Origin: Pseudomonas gingeri
GTDB lineage: Bacteria; Pseudomonadota; Gammaproteobacteria; Pseudomonadales; Pseudomonadaceae
Direction of reading: 5' to 3'
Assembly (NCBI RefSeq): GCF_013385635.1
Contig: NZ_JACAPR010000008.1
Location: forward strand, 334,412 to 375,985
Length of the DNA stretch: 41,574 bases
The position numbers and the translations under genes were made by a program. Of this stretch, positions 34,188-41,574 are shown piece after piece. Positions within the stretch are counted from its first letter, which is position 1; the number at the start of each line of letters is the position of its first letter. The notes beneath the pieces are model-generated. The model did not search any database. It was not told the origin of the DNA and saw only the letters and a list, made by a program, of their open reading frames with translations.

Positions 34188-34214
34188 TAAAGTTTTTCCG
34201 GGTATGGCCGAAAA
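34188..34214 (+). promoter_or_regulatory. Sigma-28 (FliA) promoter of flgM
   Basis: TAAAGTTT-N11-GCCGAAAA differs from the FliA consensus TAAAGTTT-N11-GCCGATAA by one base. The start would be near 34221, giving a 30-base leader. Confidence 0.93.
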
Positions 34215-34250
34215 CAAGGCAAGCGTCCAAATACCCAGAGGTTTTTTATC

Positions 34251-34571
34251 ATGGTCATCGATTTCAGTCGTTTGAATAACGCCCCGTCACTGACAGGCAG
34301 CACGCGCACCAGCGCCAGCAAGGAAGCCGACAGTGCCGGCAAGTCCGCGTCCGTCAACAGCCAGGCCGACTCGGTCAGCCAGAGCGGGGAATCGGTACAC
34401 CTCAGCAATGAGGCTCAGCAGTTGCAAAAAGTCACTGACAAGCTGCAGGAGCAGCCTGTGGTCAACAGCGCCCGTGTGGCCGAGTTGAAGCAGGCCATTG
34501 CCGACGGCAGCTACAAGGTCGACAGCAACCGCGTAGCCAGCAAACTGCTCAACTTCGAAGCCCAGCGCTAG
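34251..34571 (+). CDS. flgM: Anti-sigma-28 factor FlgM
   Basis: FlgM holds FliA inactive until the hook is complete and then leaves the cell. The 106-residue protein has a disordered Ser-rich N-terminal half and the FliA-binding C-terminus [20 protein letters not shown] followed by [11 protein letters not shown]. It has its own sigma-28 promoter and may also receive transcription from flgA. AGAGG precedes the ATG. Confidence 0.95.
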   Translation: MVIDFSRLNNAPSLTGSTRTSASKEADSAGKSASVNSQADSVSQSGESVHLSNEAQQLQKVTDKLQEQPVVNSARVAELKQAIADGSYKVDSNRVASKLLNFEAQR

Positions 34572-34619
34572 GCTCCGGCCCGCGCCAGGCTTTTGGACGC
34601 TTAAAACCCAAGGCCAGCC

Positions 34620-35087
34620 ATGCACGACACCACTCTACTGCAACTGATCACCGAAGATTTTGCTCCAGCTCAAGACCTGCTTGAGTTGCTGCGCGCCGAA
34701 TCACTGGCGCTCCACGGGCGCAACATGTTCGAGCTGGAAGATATTCTGGCGCGCAAGCAAGCGCTGATCATTCTGCTGGAACAGCATGGCCGCAAACGCA
34801 GCCAGATCCTCGCCAGCCTCAATCTACCCACCAACCGTGCCGGCCTGGAACAATTGGCCGCGCAGTCGAGCGTGGGCGACGAACTGTTGAGCCAGAGCGA
34901 CGTGCTCACCCAGCTCCTGGCCGATTGCCAGACAGCCAACGAGCTCAACGGTCGCAATATCCAGGTTCAGCAAGCGACTACCGCGAACCAGTTGAAGATC
35001 CTGACCGGCGGTGAGCCTCCCGCGCTCTATGATGCCCGTGGTTCGACCGCCAGGCTTGCGAAGCCTCGCCCACTCAGTCAGGCTTGA
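34620..35087 (+). CDS. flgN: Flagellar chaperone FlgN
   Basis: FlgN escorts the hook-filament junction proteins FlgK and FlgL to the export gate. The 155-residue protein is almost all helical (LLQLITEDFAPAQDLLELLR, then ALHGRNMFELEDILARKQAL) and fits the family in size and position after flgM. The C-terminal tail after residue 130 is low in structure. Confidence 0.92.
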   Translation: MHDTTLLQLITEDFAPAQDLLELLRAESLALHGRNMFELEDILARKQALIILLEQHGRKRSQILASLNLPTNRAGLEQLAAQSSVGDELLSQSDVLTQLLADCQTANELNGRNIQVQQATTANQLKILTGGEPPALYDARGSTARLAKPRPLSQA

Positions 35088-35183
35088 AACCGAACTGGTG
35101 CGCGCTCTATCCAAGGCGCGCAACATGCTGGCAAAATGCTGGCTTTTGCGTGTAGTCGTATTTTGTCTGGAGATTGATGAACC
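35088..35183 (+). other. flgN-flgZ gap with hairpins
   Basis: TGCGCGC and GCGCGCA (35099-35122) pair around a 10-base loop, followed by a smaller GCAAAA/TTTTGC hairpin. They may reduce read-through into flgZ or only stabilise the 3' end of flgN. Confidence 0.35.
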
Positions 35184-35927
35184 GTGTCCAATGCCCCAAG
35201 CGCGGACGATGCTCCGCAGCCACCCAAGGTGCTAACCACGCCCCTGGAAATTGCCGCCAACCTGCGGATGCTGCAGGAAAGCCATGACCCGTTGATCATC
35301 ACGTTCCACGAACGCAGCCAGCGCTTCCAGAGTTTTGTGATCGATGTCAATCGGGAGGCCGGCACCCTGGCCCTGGACGAAATGATTCCGCGCGACGGCG
35401 AACGCTTCCTGTCGGCAGGCGAGTCATTCCGCGTCGAAGGTTTCCACGAGGGCGTACGCATCACTTGGGAACAACCCCAGCCGATGACCGTCGACGAAAC
35501 CAACGGCTGCTACCGCGGTACGATTCCCGAAGAAGTGGTCTACCACCAGCGTCGCAATGCGTTCCGCGCCGCCCTGAAACTGACCGCGCTGGTGAATGTC
35601 GAACTCAGTGGTGAAAAGCTCAAGGCCCCGGTCACCGGCAAGCTGCTGGATATCTCCGCCAGCGGTTGCAAACTGCGTTTTGAAGGCGATATCTCCGACC
35701 GCCTGCAACTCGGCCAGGTCTACGAGCGCTTTATCGCCGCCCTGCCCTTCGGGCCGATGACCGCCCCGGTGGAATTGCGTCACCTGCATTTCGAAGAAAG
35801 GATCAACACCACCTTCGCCGGCGTGCGCTTCCACAACATGAGCGGCCTGGTCCAACGCCAGGTCGAACGTTTCGTCTACCAGTTGCAACGTGAAGCACGG
35901 CGTTTCGACAAGGACGACGACTACTGA
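35184..35927 (+). CDS. flgZ: c-di-GMP-binding flagellar brake protein FlgZ (YcgR type)
   Basis: The 247-residue protein binds c-di-GMP and slows the motor. The N-terminal YcgR domain (about 15-115) is followed by a PilZ domain (about 118-230) with the RxxxR motif in HQRRNAFR and D-x-S-x-x-G in [11 protein letters not shown], both needed for c-di-GMP. The start is GTG at 35184, with GGAG upstream. Position after flgMN is the standard one in Pseudomonas. Confidence 0.95.
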   Translation: MSNAPSADDAPQPPKVLTTPLEIAANLRMLQESHDPLIITFHERSQRFQSFVIDVNREAGTLALDEMIPRDGERFLSAGESFRVEGFHEGVRITWEQPQPMTVDETNGCYRGTIPEEVVYHQRRNAFRAALKLTALVNVELSGEKLKAPVTGKLLDISASGCKLRFEGDISDRLQLGQVYERFIAALPFGPMTAPVELRHLHFEERINTTFAGVRFHNMSGLVQRQVERFVYQLQREARRFDKDDDY

Positions 35928-35960
35928 GTCAACCGCCTTCCCCTCTCTCGGAAAAATGCA

Positions 35961-35998
35961 AAAAAACGGGCCACCTTCATCAGGTGGCCCGTTTTTTA
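35961..35998. terminator. Bidirectional terminator, flgZ / MFS gene
   Basis: AAAAAACGGGCCACCT and AGGTGGCCCGTTTTTT form a perfect 16-bp stem with a TCATC loop between convergent genes. Confidence 0.96.
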
Positions 35999-36007
35999 TC
36001 CGTGCCG

Positions 36008-37348
36008 TCAGTTGCTCGACTTGTGCGCCGGTTCCGGGTCCGACTCATCAACCTCGACAACCACCTCGGCCTCTGGCGTCGGGGGCACCACACTGTCGCA
36101 CATCTGGTCCAGCACGATCTGCTCGTCAACCCGCGGGTCAAGGGCCGCCCCCAGGGGCGACATGGCTTCAGGCATGACCACGTGCTGCAACGGCGCATCT
36201 TCGACCTGGTGCAGGTTGGTCACGGCTTTCGGCCGGATGCGCCAAACCAGGATCAACGCGAAGAAACTGAAAAACGCGTAGAGCATATGGCTGCCGAACA
36301 GCTTCATCAGGATGCCCGCCGCCAACGGCCCCATGCTCGCGCCGATGCCATAGGTCATCAGCAGCATGGCGGTCAGCGACACCCGCCGATCACCCTCGAT
36401 ATGGTCGTTGGAAAACGCCACCGCCAGCGGGTACAGGCAAAACTGCAACAGGGATACCACAAACCCGGAGATGAACAACACTTCCAGCGGCGCCGTGGAG
36501 AATATCGCCAACGGCAAGGAGGCCAGGGCCAACAGGAAGGCGACACTGCGGATCAGCACCGCCCGATCATAGCGATCGGAGAGCCAGCCCAGTGGCCACT
36601 GCACCAGGAAGCCGGCAAAGATGCAGCAACCCATGAACAGACCGACCTGCTCGGTGGAAAGCCCCTGCTGGGATGCATAGAGCGGTGCCAGGCCATAGAA
36701 GGAGCCGACGATGATCCCCGCGCCCATCACCGTGGTCAGCGACTGCGGCACGCGCTTCATGAAGAAACGTGGCTCCAGTGGCGCCGGATGCAGGGGCGCC
36801 GGGTGAATTCGCCGGGTCATTGCAACCGGCACCAGACACAGTGCGAAACACAATGCGACCAGCATCAGTAGTTCCAGCCCGAGGGCCGGGTGCATGACCA
36901 GGATCAGTTGCCCCAGTACCAGACCGAGGTAGGAGGCGATCATGTAGCCGCTGAAAACCACACCCCGCTGCTTGGCCTCGGCCTGCTCATTCAGCCAGCT
37001 TTCGATGACCATGTACTGGCACATCATGCCCAGGCCCACGATCATCCGCAGGAACAGCCAGGCCGGCAGCCAATCGATCAGTCCATGGCCCAGCACCGCC
37101 GCACCGACGATCCCGGCGCAGGTGGCGTAGGCACGGATATGCCCGACCCGAGCAATCAGCCGGTGACCGATCTTGCCCCCCAGCACCAGGCCGAAGTAGT
37201 TGGCCGCCATCAGCGCCCCCACCCACAGGCCGTCGACATGGTCGGCTGCCAGGCGCAAGGCCAGGTAGGTACTGAGAAGGCCCGAGCCGATCAACATCAT
37301 CAGCGAGGCGAAATAAAGCGCTCGAAAGGATTTCCAGATATGGCGCAT
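36008..37348 (-). CDS. MFS transporter (YcaD-like)
   Basis: The 446-residue protein has twelve predicted membrane helices, with the MFS loop motifs GLVLGGKIGHRLIARVG (loop 2-3) and GWLSDRYDRAVLIR (loop 8-9). The C-terminal 60 residues form an acidic, Pro/Val-rich cytoplasmic tail (PTPEAEVVVEVDESDPEP). The family includes sugar-efflux-like and siderophore-efflux-like members; the substrate is not evident. It is followed by the shared flgZ terminator. Confidence 0.9.
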   Translation of the reverse strand: MRHIWKSFRALYFASLMMLIGSGLLSTYLALRLAADHVDGLWVGALMAANYFGLVLGGKIGHRLIARVGHIRAYATCAGIVGAAVLGHGLIDWLPAWLFLRMIVGLGMMCQYMVIESWLNEQAEAKQRGVVFSGYMIASYLGLVLGQLILVMHPALGLELLMLVALCFALCLVPVAMTRRIHPAPLHPAPLEPRFFMKRVPQSLTTVMGAGIIVGSFYGLAPLYASQQGLSTEQVGLFMGCCIFAGFLVQWPLGWLSDRYDRAVLIRSVAFLLALASLPLAIFSTAPLEVLFISGFVVSLLQFCLYPLAVAFSNDHIEGDRRVSLTAMLLMTYGIGASMGPLAAGILMKLFGSHMLYAFFSFFALILVWRIRPKAVTNLHQVEDAPLQHVVMPEAMSPLGAALDPRVDEQIVLDQMCDSVVPPTPEAEVVVEVDESDPEPAHKSSN

Positions 37349-37444
37349 CGGCGTTCCGAGCGGCTCCTTGAATGAGGTTTCGGACTATCGAGAAGATAGC
37401 CCGACTATAAAGCCAGGCGTAGTAATTTTTACAGTGCCTGGGGT

Positions 37445-38788
37445 CTACGCCTGGGCGGCTAAAACACGCCGCTCCCAGGGGGTAATTTCATCGAGGAAAC
37501 TGGTCAGCTCCATGGACTTCGAAGCGATATAGCCTTCGATGAACTCCTTGCCGAACAGATCCTTCGCCAACTGGCTACGTTTCAGACGCTCCAGAGCAGC
37601 GTGCAAGGTACATGGCAGCGACAAAGAATCCGGAACCTCGAATTCGCCCTGGATGGCAGCCGTCGGTTCCAACTCCTGTTCGATACCGTGCAGCCCGGCG
37701 GCCAGGCTCGCGGCGATTGCCAGGTAAGGGTTGGCGTCCGCTCCAGGCAGGCGGTTTTCCACCCGCCGCGCCACGGGCGAGCTGGCCGGAATGCGCAGGC
37801 CCGCTGCCCGGTTGTCGTGGGACCAGCAGGCATTGTTCGGCGAAGCGAACGGGTGGCACAGGCGCTGGTAGGAATTGACGTTCGGCGCGAACAGCGCGGT
37901 GAAGTCCGCCATTCCCGCCTGCTGTCCGCCGATAAAGTGGCGGAACATCGCGGTCGGCTCGCCAGCCGCATCGCTGAAGACATTTCGCCCGCTGCCGATC
38001 TCCACCACGCTCTGGTGAATATGCATCGAGCTACCCGGTGTCTTCGCCAGTGGCTTGGCCATGCAGACCACGGTCAGGCCATGCTTGAGGGCGACCTCCT
38101 TGAGCAGGTGCTTGAACAGGAAGGTCTGGTCGGCCAGCAACAGCGGATCACCATGCAACAGGTTGATCTCGAACTGGCTGACGCCCATTTCATGCATGAA
38201 GGTGTCGCGCGGCAGGCCGAGCGCCGCCATGCACGCATAGACTTCGCTGAAGAACGGCCGCAAGCCATTGTTGGAACTGACGCTGAAAGCCGAATGACCG
38301 TCCTCGCGACGACCATCAAGGCCCACTGGCGGCAGGAAGGATTGAGTCGGATCGGGATTGGGGGCGAAGACAAAGAACTCCAGTTCGGTCGCCACCACCG
38401 GCGCCAGACCACGCGCCGCATAGCGGGCAATCACTGCCTTGAGCTGGCCCCGGGTCGACAGGCGGGAACTCTCGCCCGTCAGTTCGTCCGCGTCGCAGAT
38501 CGCCAGGGCTCGGGGCTGCGGACTCCAGGGTAGGCGATGGATCTGCCGCGGGTCGGCATTGAGAGCCAGGTCGCCATCGTCGCTGCCATAAAAGCGCGCC
38601 GGCGGGTAACCGCCCATGATGCACTGCAGCAGTACCCCGCGAGCCATCTGCAAGCGCCGCCCCTCGAGGAAACCTTCGGCGGTCATTACCTTGCCGCGCG
38701 GTACGCCATTGAGGTCGGGCGTGACACATTCAATTTCATCAATGCCGGTCAATCGCTGCGCGAGTGAACTCTGGCCATCGGTCGTCAT
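37445..38788 (-). CDS. Gamma-glutamylpolyamine synthetase-like (glutamine synthetase family, PuuA/PauA type)
   Basis: The 447-residue protein is a glutamine synthetase-fold ligase. The N-terminal beta-grasp (IECVTPDLNGVPRGKVM, 19-35) leads to the catalytic barrel with ELEFFVF, SQFEINLLHGDPLLLAD, the ATP/Glu loop SMHIHQSV and NRLPGADANPYLAIAA. These enzymes join glutamate to putrescine or related amines in polyamine breakdown. PAO1 has several (pauA series), and one lies near this spot. It could work on products of the polyamine-type importer at 3-7 kb, but no direct link is shown. Confidence 0.9.
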   Translation of the reverse strand: MTTDGQSSLAQRLTGIDEIECVTPDLNGVPRGKVMTAEGFLEGRRLQMARGVLLQCIMGGYPPARFYGSDDGDLALNADPRQIHRLPWSPQPRALAICDADELTGESSRLSTRGQLKAVIARYAARGLAPVVATELEFFVFAPNPDPTQSFLPPVGLDGRREDGHSAFSVSSNNGLRPFFSEVYACMAALGLPRDTFMHEMGVSQFEINLLHGDPLLLADQTFLFKHLLKEVALKHGLTVVCMAKPLAKTPGSSMHIHQSVVEIGSGRNVFSDAAGEPTAMFRHFIGGQQAGMADFTALFAPNVNSYQRLCHPFASPNNACWSHDNRAAGLRIPASSPVARRVENRLPGADANPYLAIAASLAAGLHGIEQELEPTAAIQGEFEVPDSLSLPCTLHAALERLKRSQLAKDLFGKEFIEGYIASKSMELTSFLDEITPWERRVLAAQA

Positions 38789-38887
38789 GACTCAATCCTT
38801 GTTGTTGTACAAGCCGCGAACGGCGTCCCGTACAAAATACGCATCACCTGTTCGGGATTTCAAGCAGGGGCGAGGAAAAAGCCTGGT

Positions 38888-39580
38888 TCAGGGGAGATAG
38901 AGACTGAACAATGCACCACCCAGGGTGCCACCATTGCCGATCTCGATGCGTCCGCACACGCCGTTGCGTTCGTGCAGGGCGGCAATACGTGCCGCGAAAT
39001 ACAGGCCCAGGCCGGTACTGCCCGTGGCGGGATTGATGCCCTGCACATAGTCCGCCTGCCGTTCGAGCATCTGCGCCGGGTAGCCCGGCCCATCGTCATT
39101 GATCGTCAGCACCAATTGTTCGCCCTCTTCGCGCAAACTGATCAGCAGGGCATGACAGGCATAACGAATGGCATTGGTGACGATATTGCCCACCACCGAA
39201 CCGATCAGTTCCCGATCAAAGAAACCCAGCGGGCTGAAATCATCGACCTCGTAACTGGCAACGATCCCGCGGCTGCTCAGGACCTCCTGGCGGCACGCCA
39301 GTTGCGCCTCGATGAAATCGTCCATTTCGTGGTAGTTGGGGCGCAACGGTAATTGATTGACCCCCAGCTTGTACAAGCCCAGCAATTGCACGAGCATGCT
39401 GTTGAGATGGGCGAATTCATACTCGATGACCGCGTGCTCGGGGATATCGCGCTGGGACTCGGGCAGGCGGCTCTGCCACTGGCCGTGGGCTTGCATCAGC
39501 ATCGCCAGCGAGTTCTTCATGTCGTGCACGGTCGAGGCGATCACCGTGGAAAAATCCAGCCCCTGGTCATTGCCACTCAT
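38888..39580 (-). CDS. Small soluble histidine kinase without sensor domain
   Basis: The 230-residue kinase has a short N-terminus, then His19 in the H box TVHDMKNSLAML, the N box VGNIVTNAIRYA (Asn136), G1 NDDGPGYP (161-168) and G2 GSTGLGLYFAA (187-197). There are no membrane helices, PAS, GAF or HAMP domains, so input must come from a partner. Its ATG overlaps the stop of the REC-TPR gene by four bases (ATGA), so the two are translated together and probably form one pathway. I do not recognise a characterised homologue. Confidence 0.88.
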   Translation of the reverse strand: MSGNDQGLDFSTVIASTVHDMKNSLAMLMQAHGQWQSRLPESQRDIPEHAVIEYEFAHLNSMLVQLLGLYKLGVNQLPLRPNYHEMDDFIEAQLACRQEVLSSRGIVASYEVDDFSPLGFFDRELIGSVVGNIVTNAIRYACHALLISLREEGEQLVLTINDDGPGYPAQMLERQADYVQGINPATGSTGLGLYFAARIAALHERNGVCGRIEIGNGGTLGGALFSLYLP

Positions 39581-41181
39581 TCGCCAAACGCCCGGATGCG
39601 CAATTTCTGATACCTCTCATAGCGTGGATCGGTGTCAGGCATCTTGCCGACCATTTTCAGGCAGGCACGACATTCTTCGAGGATCGCCGCGTCGGCAGTC
39701 TTCTGAGCGGTCACCAACAGGGCCTGCGCGGCGTTGAGGGCGATACTGATGTTTTTCGGTTGCAGGGCCAGTGCTCGCCGGAACAGATCCTGCGCCTCTT
39801 CCAGGTTGCCGCCCTTGTAGCTGCGTACCCCCTGCACGTTGAGATCGATCGCGGCCTTGCCGCCGCCGAGGATTTCCGGATCGTCGGTCAGTTTGGCGAT
39901 CCCTTTCATCACTGTCGGGTCGTCGCCGTAGATCTCCACGCAGTTCTTCAGCATCGAGGCACCGGCATCGACCTGACCCAACTGCTGCAGTTGCTTGGCC
40001 ACCAGCAAGGCAGCCTCGGCACTCATGAAGTTCTCCATGCCTTCAAGACGCGCCATCGCCTGCTCGGTCAGCTTGTCAGCGGTTTCGGCATCATTGAGCA
40101 GCAGGCTGGTGGCCTTCATCAGTCGCGCACGCACCTGCAGCCCCGGATCGTTGGCGTTTTCCTTGGCGACAGCGCTGAGGGTCTGGTTGATCTCCAGACG
40201 CGTACGCGTATCCAGGCCCCGGTCGCTGCCCTTGCTGATCAACGCATGGGCCAGGCCAAGGTTACTTTCGGGGTCCTTGAAGCGTGATTGCTCCCCCTGG
40301 GACACGGCCTGGCGATAGGCTTTCGAGGCACTCTCGAAATCTTCGTTGGCCATGGCCAGCTTGCCCAGCAACGACTGGCGCCGAACCGCCAGCGGAGACA
40401 GCCGTACGGCCTCCTCCAATACACTCTGGGCACGCTTGGTATCGCCCTGCTGCATCAGCACATCGGCAAGCCCATCGTACAGCGCCGGCATCATCGGAAA
40501 GGCCTTGAGCGCGGTTTCGTAGAGTTCCCGGGCCTGGGTGATCTGGCCGCGCTTGTAGAGCAACTGCCCGAGCATCGCGTAAGCCCATGGCAACGGGCGA
40601 TCATTCAGGATGCCATTGAGAAAACGCTCCAGCGGCTCATTCTGGTTGAGCGCGCGCATCGCATCGGCGCGATAGCGCAAGCACAGTGGCGCAAAGCGGG
40701 TGTCCTGCTGGGTCAGGCGGGTACAGGCGGCCAACACCTCGACCGGTTTATCACGGTCGAGTGCCTGCATGATCGGCTTGAGCAGGTTCTTGCGCTGGAC
40801 CAGCTTCTCCAGGCGCTGGGCGAGGCTGGCACGGTTGAACGGCTTGGTCAGGTAGGCATCGGGCTCGTGCTCCAGGGCACTGAGCACCATGGCCTGGCTG
40901 CTTTCGGCAGTGACCATCACAAACACGCTTTCATGACTGATCAGCTTGTCGACCATCAGGTCTTCAAGCACCTGCTGGCCGTTCTTCTTGCCATCACCGA
41001 GATGGTAATCATGCAGGACAAAGTCGTAGCGCTTCTGCGCGCACATGCGCAGCGCCTGCTCCCCGGTGTCGGCGGTGTCCACTTCCTTGACGCCCAACTC
41101 ACGCAGCATGGACCTGACTGAGCTGCGAAAATCGGAGAAATCGTCGACGATCAGAAAGCTTTTTTGGTGATACGCCAGCAT
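39577..41181 (-). CDS. Response regulator with TPR repeats (REC-TPR)
   Basis: The 534-residue protein starts with a complete receiver domain (about 7-130: Asp13/Asp14, phospho-acceptor Asp58 in LHDYHLGDG, Thr91, Lys113 in TKPF). The rest has several tetratricopeptide repeats (PWAYAMLGQLLYKRGQITQA, PALYDGLADVLMQQGDTKRA, VQGVRSYKGGNLEEAQDLF). There is no DNA-binding or enzyme output domain, so it acts through protein contacts. I chose ATG 41181, where AGGA lies seven bases upstream; the frame is open to 41223. It is the first gene of the pair with the soluble kinase. Confidence 0.88.
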   Translation of the reverse strand: MLAYHQKSFLIVDDFSDFRSSVRSMLRELGVKEVDTADTGEQALRMCAQKRYDFVLHDYHLGDGKKNGQQVLEDLMVDKLISHESVFVMVTAESSQAMVLSALEHEPDAYLTKPFNRASLAQRLEKLVQRKNLLKPIMQALDRDKPVEVLAACTRLTQQDTRFAPLCLRYRADAMRALNQNEPLERFLNGILNDRPLPWAYAMLGQLLYKRGQITQARELYETALKAFPMMPALYDGLADVLMQQGDTKRAQSVLEEAVRLSPLAVRRQSLLGKLAMANEDFESASKAYRQAVSQGEQSRFKDPESNLGLAHALISKGSDRGLDTRTRLEINQTLSAVAKENANDPGLQVRARLMKATSLLLNDAETADKLTEQAMARLEGMENFMSAEAALLVAKQLQQLGQVDAGASMLKNCVEIYGDDPTVMKGIAKLTDDPEILGGGKAAIDLNVQGVRSYKGGNLEEAQDLFRRALALQPKNISIALNAAQALLVTAQKTADAAILEECRACLKMVGKMPDTDPRYERYQKLRIRAFGE

Positions 41182-41448
41182 CGAGATTCCTGTCATGGGA
41201 AATAGAAGATGAGCCCGGGGCAATCACTGGAACGGGTTCAGCTTCACTGCCACTTTCGCGTGCAGATAATAAATAGAGGCAAAATGATATCAATCGATTT
41301 TACACCAACCCGGCGATTTCGTTGAGCAGCTCGTGCGTTGGTCTGCGATTCAGAGCTGTCCAGGCGCCGGCGGTTCTTCCATACCGCTACTCAGGATATC
41401 GCCCGCCAGGGGCTAAACCTGAGGGTGAAGATATCGAATTAAACGTTT

Positions 41449-41475
41449 CCTGTGGGAGCCGGCTTGCCGGCGATA
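41449..41475. repeat. Single REP, GTGGGAGCCGGC family
   Basis: TGTGGGAGCCGGCTTGCCGG is the same REP unit as in the REPINs at 1123, 6079 and 7554, here without an inverted partner. It directly abuts the long palindromic repeat. Confidence 0.85.
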
Positions 41476-41476
41476 C

Positions 41477-41574
41477 GATCGTTCCCACGCTCCGCGTGGT
41501 AACGCCTCTCTGGACGCTCTGCGTCCGCTTCTGTGACGCAGAGCGTCACGGGCTGCATTGCCCACGCGGAGCGT
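41477..41574. repeat. Copy A of the ~108-bp GATCGTTCCC palindromic repeat (cut by the window end)
   Basis: It starts GATCGTTCCCACGCTCCGCG and is nearly the reverse complement of 14922-15029. The final terminus is missing because the window stops at GGAGCGT. Confidence 0.85.

Larger units (their letters stand above)
41182..41574. other. Upstream region of the REC-TPR operon and window end
   Basis: No gene is visible in these 393 bases. An AT-rich stretch at 41260-41310 probably holds the operon promoter. A single REP and a truncated copy of the long palindromic repeat fill 41449-41574. Confidence 0.5.

Noticed and set aside
37384..37398. Inverted repeat CTATC-gagaa-GATAG before the MFS gene as an operator
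   Set aside because: Five-base arms are expected by chance and nothing else supports it.
1..41574. CRISPR array, prophage or insertion sequence
   Set aside because: No regularly spaced repeats with unique spacers, no transposase, integrase or phage genes, and all coding genes have uniform Pseudomonas-like codon use by eye.

Overview
This window is GC-rich chromosomal DNA from a Pseudomonas of the P. fluorescens group or a close relative. Protein sequences (PhoP, PcpS, NrdA with two ATP-cones, FlgZ, AruI-like decarboxylase) read as Pseudomonas. Several local gene orders (dctA next to an AraC gene, then phoQ-phoP; flgZ-flgN-flgM-flgA-cheV-cheR) match what I recall of P. aeruginosa PAO1. The intergenic spaces carry fluorescens-type REP/REPIN repeats. 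I see no prophage, insertion sequence, CRISPR array, tRNA or rRNA.

Layout. (1) 1-3.2 kb: the tail of an unidentified gene, a repeat patch, a flavin reductase-like protein, a small unknown protein, and an ABM-domain protein divergent from an AraC regulator. (2) 3.2-11.8 kb: a catabolic locus on the minus strand. An AruI-like ThDP decarboxylase and an aldehyde dehydrogenase are followed by a Tat-exported binding protein, two permeases and an ATPase of the polyamine ABC type. A LysR gene is divergent from it. The likely job is uptake and oxidation of an arginine- or polyamine-derived compound. (3) 11.8-16.3 kb: a Tag-like protein lacking the catalytic residues, TtcA, a Yip1-type membrane protein, SprT and a CaiB-type CoA-transferase. 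(4) 16.4-24.4 kb: dctA with a sigma-54 promoter and two palindromic upstream sites, an AraC regulator, phoPQ, the phosphopantetheinyl transferase pcpS, and a second OmpR/HAMP-kinase pair. (5) 24.4-28.1 kb: nrdA behind a 736-bp control region with DnaA boxes, a probable NrdR box pair and a structured leader; nrdB is not adjacent. (6) 28.2-35.9 kb: flagellar and chemotaxis genes flgBCDE, cheR, cheV, flgA, flgM, flgN and flgZ, with sigma-54 promoters for flgB and flgA and a sigma-28 promoter for flgM. (7) 36-41.6 kb: an MFS transporter, a gamma-glutamylpolyamine synthetase-like enzyme, and an unusual two-component pair (REC-TPR protein plus a small soluble kinase), ending in repeats.

The most interesting parts are the nrdA control region, the twin palindromes before dctA, the five heptamer repeats before flgB, the half-site shared within the AruI-like locus, the REC-TPR/kinase pair, and a family of roughly 108-bp palindromic repeats present three times. 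Family assignments rest on motifs and remembered homologues; no database search was run.
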